DNA of 8,254 nt, taken from assembly GCA_947505565.1 (NCBI GenBank), contig CANNLB010000074.1, forward strand, positions 1 through 8,254, in the 5' to 3' direction. Source of the stretch: Acidobacteriota bacterium. Lineage in GTDB: Bacteria > Acidobacteriota > Terriglobia > Bryobacterales > Bryobacteraceae. Shown piece by piece: positions 1 through 6,865 of this stretch. The notes below the pieces were generated by a model. That model was not told the origin of the DNA. It worked only from the letters and a program-made list of their open reading frames with translations, and did no database searches. Numbering within the stretch: position 1 is the first letter of the stretch; each line of letters begins with the position of its first letter. The translations under genes and the position numbers were made by a program.

Positions 1-73
1 CCATAGCTTCCAGCCAAGGCAGGCCGAGGCCGACTCCGGCTCCACTCAGAATAGTTCGACGGGAGATCTTCAT
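1..73 (-). CDS. DUF1552-type Tat-exported protein, N-terminus only (runs off the window)
   Basis: Only the first 24 codons are present, reading leftwards from an ATG at 73-71. They encode a twin-arginine signal start: Met-Lys-Ile, then SRRTIL, then a Gly/Ala/Leu-rich stretch ending LPWLEAM. The SRRT(F/I)L motif followed by a short hydrophobic segment and 'LPWLEAM' is characteristic of DUF1552 proteins, which are exported folded by the Tat system and are usually encoded beside a DUF1592 protein. That is exactly the arrangement here: the ATG overlaps the stop of the DUF1592 gene in a 4-nt ATGA, implying translational coupling and joint expression. The biochemical function of DUF1552 proteins is not established. 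The family call rests on the signal region and the neighbour alone, because the body of the protein lies outside the window. Confidence 0.8.
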   Translation of the reverse strand, partial: MKISRRTILSGAGVGLGLPWLEAM

Positions 74-1929
74 AGGATCTTTTTCTCCTTGGGGCGCTCT
101 TTTTGACGGAAAGGGGTACTGAGGACGATACTTTCAACCAGCGCTTGGGCGCTGTAATCTTTTGTTTTGACTTCGGCGACGATCGCGTCGACGGTGCACG
201 AATCGCGCAGAGTGAGGCCACGGCCTAGGGCGTAGCCGAGCAACTTCTTGGTCAGGTTCCGCACGAAAAGTTCTTTATGAACCATCAGTGCGGCCTTCAG
301 TTGGGCCGGGCCCTGAATCTTCGTTCCGTCGGCCATTTCGCCCGAATTGTCGATCGGCTTCCCGCCGTCCACGTCGCGCCAGCGGCCGATGGAATCGTAG
401 TTTTCGAGGGCGAAACCAAGCGGGTCCATCTGGGAATGGCATCCGGCGCAGACCGGGTTGGTACGATGCTTCTCTAAGCGCTCCCGGACCGATTTCGGAA
501 CCGCTCCAGCCGCTGTCTCTTCGAGAGCCGGAACGTTGGGGGGCGGCGGAGGCGGCGGTGTGCCGAGCAGCGAATCCAGGATCCAGGTGCCGCGCAGAAC
601 GGGGCTGGTCCGGTAAGGATAGGACGAAACAGCAAGCACCGCCGGCATGCCGAGCAAACCTCCGCGATTCGTATTCTCCGGCAGTTCGACCCATTGTGGC
701 TGCTTCGCCTGATTCGCCCGCACAGCGAGCTTGAAGCCGAAATGTTTCGATAGATTGCTCGTGCCGATCGTGTATTTCGAATCAATTAGGTTGAGCACCG
801 ACAGGTTCCGGACGAGCAGCTCGCGAAAAAACTGTTGCGGCTGAATCCGGATGTCGCCTCGCAGTTCCTCGTCGGTCGAGTAGGTTGGGAAGAGCTTGGC
901 ATCGGGGGCCTTGTCGCCGGTCAAATCGCGTATGTGGAGCCACTGGTCAGTGAACCGCCGGGCCATGTTCCAGGAACGATCGTTCTTCAGCATCCGCCGG
1001 GTGATCTGCCGCAAAACTTCGGGATCCTGCAACTTTCCAGAGGCGGCGAGATCGGTCAACAGCTCGTCGGGCTGGCTGCCCCACAGGAAGTAGGACAGGC
1101 GCGACGCGAGCGCGTAAGCATCTACCTTCTCCACCGGCTCCGTCCGGAAGAGAAACAGCGGCGAGACGAGGGCGCCCCGCAGAGCAAAGAAGATGGCCGG
1201 TTCGAAGTCCTGCCCCGCCTTGCGAGCGGCGCGGAACAGGTCGAGGTAGGGCAGCAGATCCGTCTCGGCCACCGGCCGACGGAACGCCCGCGGCAGAAAG
1301 GCCGCCAGGATCTTGCGGGCGGCTTGGTCCGGGGTCACCCCGGGGCCAGGTTTGGCCACCAGGATGCGAGTCCGGGACTTGTGTTCCTTCGCGGCGAAGT
1401 CCATGGCGAGCTTGGCCGTTTCCATATACTTCTCCGAATGCAGCGGAGAAAGGAATAACGTCTCGGCTGCGTTGTCGAAACCTTCGCCACCGGCACCGTC
1501 AATCGGAAGCGCGTGGCCGATGTCCAGATGGATATCGAGCAGGTCTTGGACGGTGGCCGTGTACTCGTCGCGGTTCAAGCGGCGCAAGGGTGACGGGCCG
1601 GCCGTGATACCGGATGCGCAAGCGATGGTCCGCAGCGACTGATGAACGGAGGCGGCGAACTCTTCGCGAGCCTTCAGCTCCGGGGCGGGCAAGCCCTTCG
1701 GTGGCATCTCGCCATTGCGAACGCGCAGCGCCGCGCGAGTCCAGGCGTGCGAATCGGTGGCAAAGCTTTCCGGATCGCTCACTTTCTCTAACCGAAAGCC
1801 ACCCACCGCCGACTTACCGGAGTGGCAATTCTTACAATAGGTTGCGAAGAACTTCTGAGTGGCCTCGAAATCGGGCGCACCCATGGCGCACACGGCGGAC
1901 AGCGCGGCTAAGGCGAGCGGACGGATCAA
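70..1929 (-). CDS. DUF1592-family multidomain c-type cytochrome-like protein (PSCyt1/DUF1587/DUF1595/DUF1592/DUF1588/DUF1585)
   Basis: This 619-residue protein is predicted to be exported. The first ~18 residues look like a Sec signal peptide with an A-M-G type cleavage site. A cytochrome-c-like module follows, with heme motif C32-x2-C35-H36 and a GEMPP loop whose Met75 is the likely axial ligand. Next come a DUF1587-like segment (LRRLNRDEY, 115-123), DUF1595 (AFLPRAFRRP, 210-219), DUF1592 (SRLSYFLWGSQPDELL, 276-291) and DUF1588 (RGGLLGMP near 422, a seven-proline run at 458-464, and a second heme motif C494-x2-C497-H498). DUF1585 is at the C-terminus (LTKKLLGYALGRGL, 559-572). The order is canonical, but the insert usually seen between DUF1587 and DUF1595 is nearly absent, making it shorter than many relatives, which are often over 700 residues. 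The start is a TTG at 1929 preceded by AAAGGGG; the next in-frame Met (16) would destroy the signal peptide. The exact function is unknown; an extracytoplasmic redox role is inferred. Confidence 0.93.
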   Translation of the reverse strand: MIRPLALAALSAVCAMGAPDFEATQKFFATYCKNCHSGKSAVGGFRLEKVSDPESFATDSHAWTRAALRVRNGEMPPKGLPAPELKAREEFAASVHQSLRTIACASGITAGPSPLRRLNRDEYTATVQDLLDIHLDIGHALPIDGAGGEGFDNAAETLFLSPLHSEKYMETAKLAMDFAAKEHKSRTRILVAKPGPGVTPDQAARKILAAFLPRAFRRPVAETDLLPYLDLFRAARKAGQDFEPAIFFALRGALVSPLFLFRTEPVEKVDAYALASRLSYFLWGSQPDELLTDLAASGKLQDPEVLRQITRRMLKNDRSWNMARRFTDQWLHIRDLTGDKAPDAKLFPTYSTDEELRGDIRIQPQQFFRELLVRNLSVLNLIDSKYTIGTSNLSKHFGFKLAVRANQAKQPQWVELPENTNRGGLLGMPAVLAVSSYPYRTSPVLRGTWILDSLLGTPPPPPPPNVPALEETAAGAVPKSVRERLEKHRTNPVCAGCHSQMDPLGFALENYDSIGRWRDVDGGKPIDNSGEMADGTKIQGPAQLKAALMVHKELFVRNLTKKLLGYALGRGLTLRDSCTVDAIVAEVKTKDYSAQALVESIVLSTPFRQKERPKEKKIL

Positions 1930-1931
1930 GA

Positions 1932-1938
1932 CCCCTTT
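1932..1938 (-). promoter_or_regulatory. Ribosome binding site supporting the TTG start of the DUF1592 gene
   Basis: On the minus strand AAAGGGG sits 2 nt before the TTG at 1929-1927. There is no ATG or GTG between the response-regulator stop at 1953-1951 and this TTG, and the signal peptide begins here, so TTG is the best start even though the spacing is short. Confidence 0.5.
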
Positions 1939-1967
1939 ACTATATACCCGTTAAGGACCTTTCACAA
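1939..1967 (-). promoter_or_regulatory. Weak candidate sigma70-like promoter before the DUF1592 gene
   Basis: The minus strand reads TTGTGA (1967-1962, 4 of 6 matches to TTGACA), a 17-bp spacer, then TATAGT (1944-1939, 5 of 6 matches to TATAAT). The -35 lies within the end of the response-regulator gene. A start about 7 nt downstream of the -10 would leave a leader of only a few bases before the TTG, which fits poorly with the nearby Shine-Dalgarno-like sequence. It may be a chance match in the only AT-rich patch of this junction. Confidence 0.22.
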
Positions 1968-2640
1968 ACCGATAGCCGACGCCCCGGACGGTCAGCAAAT
2001 GCCGAGGCTTGGCCGGGTCTGGTTCAATGTATTTCCGCAGACGAACGATGAAGTTATCAATCGCGCGCGTATCTGTATCCTCGTGCAATCCCCAGACCTC
2101 TTCAAGCAGGACTTTCCGCGAAACCGGCGAGCCTTCGTGTTGAATCAGACACCGGAGGACGTTGGCTTCCATCAGCGTCAATGGGTAAGTGCCGGAGCCG
2201 ACGCGGAGCTCTAACTGGTCGAAGTCGACCGACTTATCTCCGAAGGTATAGCCGGTGGGCTTCCGGAGCCATTCGCGACGACGGAGCAGACCGCCGATCC
2301 GTGCGATCAGTATCGCAAGTTCGAAAGGCTTGGGCAAATAGTCATCGCAGCCGGCGGCGAAGCCCTTCAGAACGTCCTCGGCATGACCCCGAGCGGTCAA
2401 CATCAGCACGGGTAAGAACAGCGCAGCGCCGCGCAGTTCCCGCAGCACCGCAAAGCCGTCCTTACCAGGGAGCATCACATCGAGAATGACCACATCGAAA
2501 TGGGTTCGTTTCGTCAACAGCTCCTCCAGCGCCGCCTCGCCGGTTTCGACCACCTCAACGCCATAGCCTTCCGCTTCCAGGTTGAAACGGAGGCCCTCGG
2601 CCAGCGATCGCTCGTCCTCCACCACCAAAATTGTGCTCAT
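1951..2640 (-). CDS. OmpR/PhoB-family response regulator
   Basis: A 229-residue DNA-binding response regulator. The N-terminal receiver domain (about 1-120) starts ILVVEDE, with acidic pocket residues E8 and D9, phospho-acceptor D54 in VILDVMLPGKDG, T82 in LMLTARG, and K104 in YLPKPFE. The C-terminal winged helix (about 130-229) has the OmpR/PhoB signatures PLTLMEANVL, TRAIDNFIVRLRKYIE (recognition helix region) and the closing hairpin RGVGYRF. The ATG at 2640 overlaps the kinase stop in an ATGA, so kinase and regulator are probably translationally coupled and form a cognate pair. An upstream in-frame extension within the kinase gene exists but adds low-complexity residues before the receiver domain and was not used. 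Its targets are unknown; the adjacent desaturase and the downstream exported-protein genes are candidates by position only. Confidence 0.96.
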   Translation of the reverse strand: MSTILVVEDERSLAEGLRFNLEAEGYGVEVVETGEAALEELLTKRTHFDVVILDVMLPGKDGFAVLRELRGAALFLPVLMLTARGHAEDVLKGFAAGCDDYLPKPFELAILIARIGGLLRRREWLRKPTGYTFGDKSVDFDQLELRVGSGTYPLTLMEANVLRCLIQHEGSPVSRKVLLEEVWGLHEDTDTRAIDNFIVRLRKYIEPDPAKPRHLLTVRGVGYRFVKGP

Positions 2641-3527
2641 GATTTCAGGGGAAACTCCACGACGAACGTGCTGCCGCTGCCCGGCCCCGCGCTCTCCGCC
2701 CACGCCTTCCCGCCGTGCCGTTGGGCCACCGAACGGACGATGAACAGCCCGAGGCCGGTGCCCTTCACACGCGTAGCCAGCGTACCCGGCGCCCGGTAAA
2801 ACCGCTTGAAAATCTGCTTCAACTCGCCCTTGGCGATACCCGGGCCCTGGTCGCTTACCCGAAGCTGAGCGAACTTGCCGTCGACCACCTTCGTGGCAAC
2901 GTCAACCTGCGCTGGACCAACCGAATACTTGATCGCATTTTCGAGCAGGTTCGAGACAGCCGCCCGGACCTCGTCGGCATCACCCCGCATGGCGATCGGT
3001 TCCGCCGGGGCGAACGACAGGGCGATGGCGGGCTCGGGATGCATCGTGCGGAAACGGTCCAGACACTCCGAAATCATCGCGTTCAGGTCGAACGACGAAA
3101 GGTTCAGCTTGCGGCTGGCCCCCAAGCGGCCCGTATGCAGCACCTGTTCGATGGTCGACAGCAGCCGATCATTCTCGGCCATCATGATCCGGTAGAACTC
3201 CTGGCGCTTGGCCTGTTCCACCGGACGCTGCTGTAGCGTCTCCAGATATAACCGGATGGCCGCGACCGGCGTTTTCAATTCGTGCGAAACCGCGTTGATG
3301 AAAGCGTCGTGTTGTTCATTTCTTCGAATCTCCCGCACGAGGAAAATCGTGTTCAACACCACGCCGCTGATGATAATCGCCAGCAGCACCAAGCCGAGGA
3401 ACAACAGGATGCCGGTGCGCCAACTGAGCAAAACCCAGCCGACGTAAAGCAGCACCGTGATGGAAACAAGGCCGGCGCCCAGCGCGATAAAGAACGCGAT
3501 AGATTTCCGCCGGCCCGTCACAATCAC
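2637..3527 (-). CDS. Sensor histidine kinase, two-TM with very short extracytoplasmic loop
   Basis: This 296-residue membrane kinase begins with a short basic N-terminus, TM1 at about 11-34, a loop of about five residues (SWRTG, 35-39) and TM2 at about 40-64. It has no room for a periplasmic sensor or PAS domain, and a HAMP domain is not evident. A HisKA dimerisation/phosphotransfer helix follows, with phospho-acceptor H82 in AVSHELKTP. The HATPase_c domain has an N-box (NLLENAIKYS, 193-202), G1 (DQGPGI, 226-231), F-box (FKRFYR, 240-245) and G2 (GTGLGLFIV, 256-264). All catalytic motifs look intact. It is predicted to autophosphorylate and signal to the overlapping response regulator. The layout matches intramembrane-sensing kinases, which detect signals in or at the membrane. 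The annotated start is a GTG at 3527; a second GTG at 3521 has better spacing from GGAAGA. The gene follows the desaturase by only 9 nt. Confidence 0.95.
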   Translation of the reverse strand: MIVTGRRKSIAFFIALGAGLVSITVLLYVGWVLLSWRTGILLFLGLVLLAIIISGVVLNTIFLVREIRRNEQHDAFINAVSHELKTPVAAIRLYLETLQQRPVEQAKRQEFYRIMMAENDRLLSTIEQVLHTGRLGASRKLNLSSFDLNAMISECLDRFRTMHPEPAIALSFAPAEPIAMRGDADEVRAAVSNLLENAIKYSVGPAQVDVATKVVDGKFAQLRVSDQGPGIAKGELKQIFKRFYRAPGTLATRVKGTGLGLFIVRSVAQRHGGKAWAESAGPGSGSTFVVEFPLKS

Positions 3528-3533
3528 TCTTCC
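3528..3533 (-). promoter_or_regulatory. Ribosome binding site that bears on the kinase start choice
   Basis: GGAAGA on the minus strand directly abuts the GTG at 3527 (no spacer) but is 6 nt before the in-frame GTG at 3521-3519. Normal Shine-Dalgarno spacing therefore favours the second GTG, which would shorten the kinase by two residues and leave the domains unchanged. Confidence 0.45.
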
Positions 3534-3536
3534 AGA

Positions 3537-4352
3537 CTACGCCGCTTTCTGCTGCGGCAGTTCCTCGTCAATCTTTGCCACTTTAACGCCCTCGATCACG
3601 CCCAACTTTTCGAGCAACTTAATTTGCAAAAACGACGGGTCAAACTCGTACCAAGCCAAACCATGCCGAGCCGAAACAGGATGAGCATGATGGTTGTTGT
3701 GCCAGCCCTCACCAAAGGTCATCAACGCCACCCACCAGTTGTTCCGCGAATCATCACGGGTTGCAAACCGGCGGCGACCCCACATGTGCGTCGCCGAATT
3801 CACGAGCCATGTCGCATGAAGGCCTACCGTGACCCGCACCGCGGATCCCCAAAGGAGAAACGGCCATCCGCCGAGTAGGAAAAGCAGGACCGACGCCACG
3901 ACGAGCGGGAGCCAATGCCAATTGTTCAGCCACACGTGGAACGGGTCTTTCGCTAAATCCGGAGCATACTTCGACATTCGCTTCGTATCAAAATGATCCG
4001 CGGGGCCAACCAACATCCAGCCCAGATGAGCCCACCATGCGCCATCGCGGGGTGAGTGCGGATCACCCGGCTGGTCCGATTTTTGATGGTGAATCCGGTG
4101 CGTCGCGACCCAAAAGATCGGGCCTCCTTCCAAAGCCAGCGTGCCACAGACCCCCAAAAAATGGTCAAGCCACAATGGCGCTTTATATCCGCGATGGGTG
4201 TGCAGCCGGTGATACCCCATGCTGATCCCCAAGCAGATGGCGACCCAATAAAGGAACGCCGCCACCCCGAGCGCTGCCCAACTGAAATTGAAAAGCGCGG
4301 CAAAGGCGCCGACGTGAAGTACGATGAGAACAATAACTGTAGGCCAGTTCAT
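3537..4352 (-). CDS. Membrane fatty-acid (acyl-CoA/acyl-lipid delta-9 type) desaturase
   Basis: This 271-residue integral-membrane diiron desaturase introduces a double bond into a fatty acyl chain using O2 and an electron donor. The three histidine boxes are complete: HRLHTH (48-53), HRIHH (85-89) and HNNHH (218-222, within EGWHNNHHAHP). The auxiliary His189 of the NSATH motif is also present. Hydrophobic segments near 5-45, 60-80, 147-167 and 170-190 fit a four-TM topology with the boxes on the cytoplasmic face. The length matches compact bacterial delta-9 desaturases without a fused cytochrome b5. Regioselectivity and whether the substrate is acyl-CoA or phospholipid cannot be read from the sequence. 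It lies 37 nt after the threonine aldolase gene, with GGAAG one base before the ATG region. The kinase gene starts 9 nt after its TAG stop, suggesting co-transcription and possibly feedback control of membrane lipid unsaturation. Confidence 0.92.
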   Translation of the reverse strand: MNWPTVIVLIVLHVGAFAALFNFSWAALGVAAFLYWVAICLGISMGYHRLHTHRGYKAPLWLDHFLGVCGTLALEGGPIFWVATHRIHHQKSDQPGDPHSPRDGAWWAHLGWMLVGPADHFDTKRMSKYAPDLAKDPFHVWLNNWHWLPLVVASVLLFLLGGWPFLLWGSAVRVTVGLHATWLVNSATHMWGRRRFATRDDSRNNWWVALMTFGEGWHNNHHAHPVSARHGLAWYEFDPSFLQIKLLEKLGVIEGVKVAKIDEELPQQKAA

Positions 4353-4389
4353 ACTTCCACGCTACCAGCGCTACCCGCAAGTCTATGTA

Positions 4390-5415
4390 TTAGTTGTGTA
4401 ATAGCTTGCCCAGAATCGCGACGGCCTCTTCGCAGGCCGCCCGGTCGACATCGAAATGCGTCACCGCCCGAACCCGATAGGTTCCCATCGCAATCATCAC
4501 GACGCCTTTTTCGAGCAAACGAGCGCAGACCTGCTCGCCGGTCAGCCCCGTGTCAGCCACGCCGAAAAACACGATGTTCGTGCCCGCGTACGGCTCCACC
4601 ACGATCCCGGGCAGCGTGGCCAAGGCCCCGGCGTGATAGGCCGCGTTTGCATGATCCTCGGCCAGGCGACCGCGCATCTCTTCGAGCGCAATGAGTCCGG
4701 CCGCCGCCAAAACGCCGGCCTGCCGCATACCGCCGCCGAGCCGCTTCCGCAGTCGACGGGCCTCTTCGAGCAGCTTCTGGGAGCCAACCAACATTGACCC
4801 CACCGGCGCGCCCAAACCCTTAGAAAGGCAGAACATCACCGAATCGGCGTGTTGGGCGATCTCGATTGGCGCCACGCCCAACACCGTCGCGGCGTGGAAA
4901 AAGCGCGCCCCGTCCATGTGAACGGGCAATCCCCGGCTCTCCGCCCCCCGCTTAATCGCGGCGAGTTGATCCAGCGGATAAACCGTCCCGCCCGCCACGT
5001 TGTGCGTGTTCTCAACGGCGATCAGGCCCGTCGGCGCGGCATGCGGACCGACCGGCCGAATCTCCTTAGCGATCTGCTCCCACGTCATCAGCCCGTTTGT
5101 TGTCGGGATCGCCCGCGCGAGGCACCCCGCAAACCAAGCCATCATCGAAAGCTCGTAATTGTGCACGTGCGCCCGGGCTTCGCAGATCACCTCCTGGCCA
5201 TGCACGGTGTGCATCTTCAGGGCGATCGTGTTGCCCATCGTACCCGTGGGCACGAACAAACCCGCCTCTTTGCCCATGATGGCGGCGGCGCGGGACTCCA
5301 GGCGATTAACCATGGGGTCTTCCTGGTAAACGTCGTCGCCGACTTCGGCTTCAGCCATGGCACGGCGCATGGCCGGGGTCGGTTTGGTTACGGTGTCACT
5401 GCGGAGATCGATCAT
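4390..5415 (-). CDS. ltaE: Low-specificity L-threonine aldolase (PLP-dependent)
   Basis: This 341-residue fold-type I PLP enzyme of the threonine aldolase / beta-eliminating lyase family cleaves L-threonine or L-allo-threonine to glycine and acetaldehyde. It starts with the hallmark [12 protein letters not shown] (2-13), followed by GDDVYQEDP (26-34) and the cofactor-binding VPTGTMGN (55-62). His83 (in RAHVH) corresponds to the catalytic/ring-stacking His of the family. ENTHN (135-139), HMDGAR (166-171, with the Asp that contacts the pyridine N) and the Schiff-base lysine K199 in [12 protein letters not shown] follow. All expected residues are present and the length is normal. The ATG overlaps the hemW stop (ATGA), so it is probably translationally coupled to hemW. 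A link between glycine supply and heme-related genes is possible but speculative. Strict L- versus allo-specificity cannot be decided here. Confidence 0.92.
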   Translation of the reverse strand: MIDLRSDTVTKPTPAMRRAMAEAEVGDDVYQEDPMVNRLESRAAAIMGKEAGLFVPTGTMGNTIALKMHTVHGQEVICEARAHVHNYELSMMAWFAGCLARAIPTTNGLMTWEQIAKEIRPVGPHAAPTGLIAVENTHNVAGGTVYPLDQLAAIKRGAESRGLPVHMDGARFFHAATVLGVAPIEIAQHADSVMFCLSKGLGAPVGSMLVGSQKLLEEARRLRKRLGGGMRQAGVLAAAGLIALEEMRGRLAEDHANAAYHAGALATLPGIVVEPYAGTNIVFFGVADTGLTGEQVCARLLEKGVVMIAMGTYRVRAVTHFDVDRAACEEAVAILGKLLHN

Positions 5416-6482
5416 AAAAATTCCTGGAGAACGTCGTTAGAAAGTAATACGCCCCGCGGAGTCAGGCGCAGGCGAGCACCATCGCGGGTAAGCAATCCAT
5501 CGGCGATGAAGCGGGCAATCGGCTCCCGCCAATGGTCCCATTCGCCCGGTTCGGGGGTGATGCCCTCGCTCAAGCGCAAGCCCACGAAAAAACGCTCGGC
5601 GGTTGGATTGGCCGCGTTGGCGTCCTCCCGCCGGGGGCCGGTCTCGACGTAAGCGAGCGCGCTTTCCGGGTTCTGCCACCGCTGGCCGCCGGCATTCGAA
5701 TGGGCGTCCGCCCCAAATCCGAGGTACTCTTCCAGCCGCCAATACTTCAAATTGTGCAGCGAAGGTTGGCCGAAATTGGAGATCTCGTAGCGAGGCAGCC
5801 CGATCGAGTCGAACCGATCGACGGCGCTCTCGTACATGGCCGCAATCGCGTCGTCGTCGGGGATATCACGAGCGCCGTACTTGGGCCCGTTGTTCAAGAT
5901 TTCAAGGCCGAGACGGGAGTCCTCGTCCACCTCAAGCATATAGACCGAAGCGTGCGGCGGAGCGAGCCGCGCCATCCAATCGAGCGAACCCTGCCAACTC
6001 TCCGGCGTCTGCCCGGCGAGTCCGGCAATCAGGTCGAGGTTGAGATTTGTGATCCCTTCCGAGCGGAGCAGGGCCACGTCCGCGGCCACCACTTCCGCAG
6101 TGTGCTTCCGGCCGGTCCTGCGCAGTTCGCCTTCGACGAACGACTGCACGCCCAAGCTCACTCGATTAATGCCCGCTTCCCGCCACGCCACCACCTGCTC
6201 CCGAGAAAACGAACCCGGAGCCGCCTCCAGCGTCGCCTCCGCCCAGGGGCGGCCGGGGATGCGTTCGAGCAGCGCCCGGAGATCGTCGTTTCCGATCTGA
6301 CTCGGCGTTCCACCGCCGAAATATACCGTATTCGGGGTCCACGGCCAAGCGGTCTCCTCCAGTTCGTTCCGCAAAACCGCGTGGTAGCTCGTCTCCAACT
6401 CGCGCGGAAACACTCCCGAAGCGAAGTTGCAGTACGTGCATTTTTGGGCGCAGAAAGGGAACGAGATGTAGACGCCAGGCAT
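5412..6482 (-). CDS. hemW: Radical SAM heme chaperone HemW (HemN-like, not the oxidase itself)
   Basis: This 356-residue radical SAM protein has its 4Fe-4S motif at C11-x3-C15-x2-C18 followed by N-F. The fourth cysteine of true HemN (CxxxCxxCxC) is absent, which marks the HemW subgroup. YFGGGTPS (54-61) is the SAM-binding GGTP region, and GVQSF (111-115) is the next conserved strand. HNLKYW (243-248) matches the HNxxYW motif linked to heme binding in HemW proteins, followed by [11 protein letters not shown] HemN_C-like winged-helix tail covers about 295-356. HemW is thought to bind heme and insert it into target proteins such as respiratory enzymes; older annotation calls it oxygen-independent coproporphyrinogen III oxidase. 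The usual EANPG motif reads EAAPG here (86-90), and the usual DLIYGLPGQT reads [10 protein letters not shown]. Its ATG follows the stop of the frataxin-like gene with no intervening base. Confidence 0.92.
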   Translation of the reverse strand: MPGVYISFPFCAQKCTYCNFASGVFPRELETSYHAVLRNELEETAWPWTPNTVYFGGGTPSQIGNDDLRALLERIPGRPWAEATLEAAPGSFSREQVVAWREAGINRVSLGVQSFVEGELRRTGRKHTAEVVAADVALLRSEGITNLNLDLIAGLAGQTPESWQGSLDWMARLAPPHASVYMLEVDEDSRLGLEILNNGPKYGARDIPDDDAIAAMYESAVDRFDSIGLPRYEISNFGQPSLHNLKYWRLEEYLGFGADAHSNAGGQRWQNPESALAYVETGPRREDANAANPTAERFFVGLRLSEGITPEPGEWDHWREPIARFIADGLLTRDGARLRLTPRGVLLSNDVLQEFL

Positions 6483-6815
6483 TTAGAAAAGGGAGATCGT
6501 CTCGCCGAGGTGTTCGCTGACGTGGGCCGCGATCAGTTCGGCCAATGTTTGGCCGGAGTCGGCCAACACGAAGGCCCCCCGCGCCGCCACCCAATCGAGC
6601 TTGAAGCTCCGGGAGTGAGCCGAAACCCAAACCTGCCGGACCGGCGTCTGCGGGCTGACGACGAACTTGGCGCGGGGCTCTTCAAACTCCACGGTCAACG
6701 TGCCATTATTGAAGTCAGCCTCAAAATCGTGTTCGTCGGACGCGGTGGCGAGGGCCTTAAACAGAGCCGTCATGGCATCTTCGCATTTCAGGCGGAAGTC
6801 TTGTTCGTCGAGCAT
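6483..6815 (-). CDS. cyaY: Frataxin-like iron-binding protein (CyaY family)
   Basis: This 110-residue small acidic protein has the size and pattern of bacterial frataxin (CyaY, about 106 residues). Helix 1 is rich in Asp/Glu (D3, E4, D6, E12, D13, then D27, E28, D30, E32, D34), forming the expected acidic iron-binding ridge. The beta-sheet core includes NNGTLTVEFE (36-45), FVVSPQTPVRQVWVSA (51-66, with the conserved Q-x-W at 61-63) and FKLDW (71-75). The C-terminal helix begins SGQTLAELI (87-95) and the protein ends GETISLF, close to the GETVSF end of E. coli CyaY. CyaY binds iron and modulates the cysteine desulfurase IscS during Fe-S cluster assembly. The ATG at 6815 has GAAG 4 nt upstream. 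It is the first gene of the minus-strand series and abuts hemW (TAA directly followed by ATG). The family call is strong by pattern but rests on inspection, not alignment. Confidence 0.83.
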   Translation of the reverse strand: MLDEQDFRLKCEDAMTALFKALATASDEHDFEADFNNGTLTVEFEEPRAKFVVSPQTPVRQVWVSAHSRSFKLDWVAARGAFVLADSGQTLAELIAAHVSEHLGETISLF

Positions 6816-6865
6816 GAATCTTCACGGTATCAGAAAGCATCATTAGGACGGCTGATCTTTTAGGG
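6816..6865. promoter_or_regulatory. Divergent intergenic region between cyaY and bshC
   Basis: These 50 bp separate two divergent start codons and must hold the 5' signals for both genes, unless the promoters lie inside coding sequence. No convincing -35/-10 pair was found for either direction. A short inverted repeat, ATCAG (6829-6833) and CTGAT (6852-6856) with an 18-bp spacer, could be an operator but is short enough to be chance. For bshC, AGGG (6862-6865) abuts the ATG and TAGGACGG (6844-6851) lies 14 nt upstream, so neither is an ideal ribosome binding site. Confidence 0.45.

Noticed and set aside
2641..2703. A 21-codon N-terminal extension of the response regulator
   Set aside because: It lies inside the kinase coding sequence and adds residues that no receiver domain needs. 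The ATG at 2640 forms an ATGA overlap with the kinase stop and starts right at the receiver domain.
4361..4380. Short tandem-like GGTAGCG repeat on the minus strand between ltaE and the desaturase gene
   Set aside because: There are only two copies of 7 bases, without symmetry or association with a promoter-like element; it is probably chance.
4849..5652. A 267-codon + strand frame opposite ltaE and the end of hemW
   Set aside because: It lies opposite strongly supported genes, has shadow-type composition, and spans the junction of two real genes.
5412..6482. Oxygen-independent coproporphyrinogen III oxidase (HemN)
   Set aside because: The fourth Cys of the HemN CxxxCxxCxC motif is missing, the protein is much shorter than HemN (about 450 residues), and the HNxxYW heme-binding motif is present, all favouring HemW.
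5532..6863. A 443-codon open frame on the + strand opposite hemW and cyaY
   Set aside because: It is antisense to two genes with complete family motifs. Its composition is rich in Arg, Gly and His, as expected of GC-rich shadow frames, and it shows no recognisable motif.
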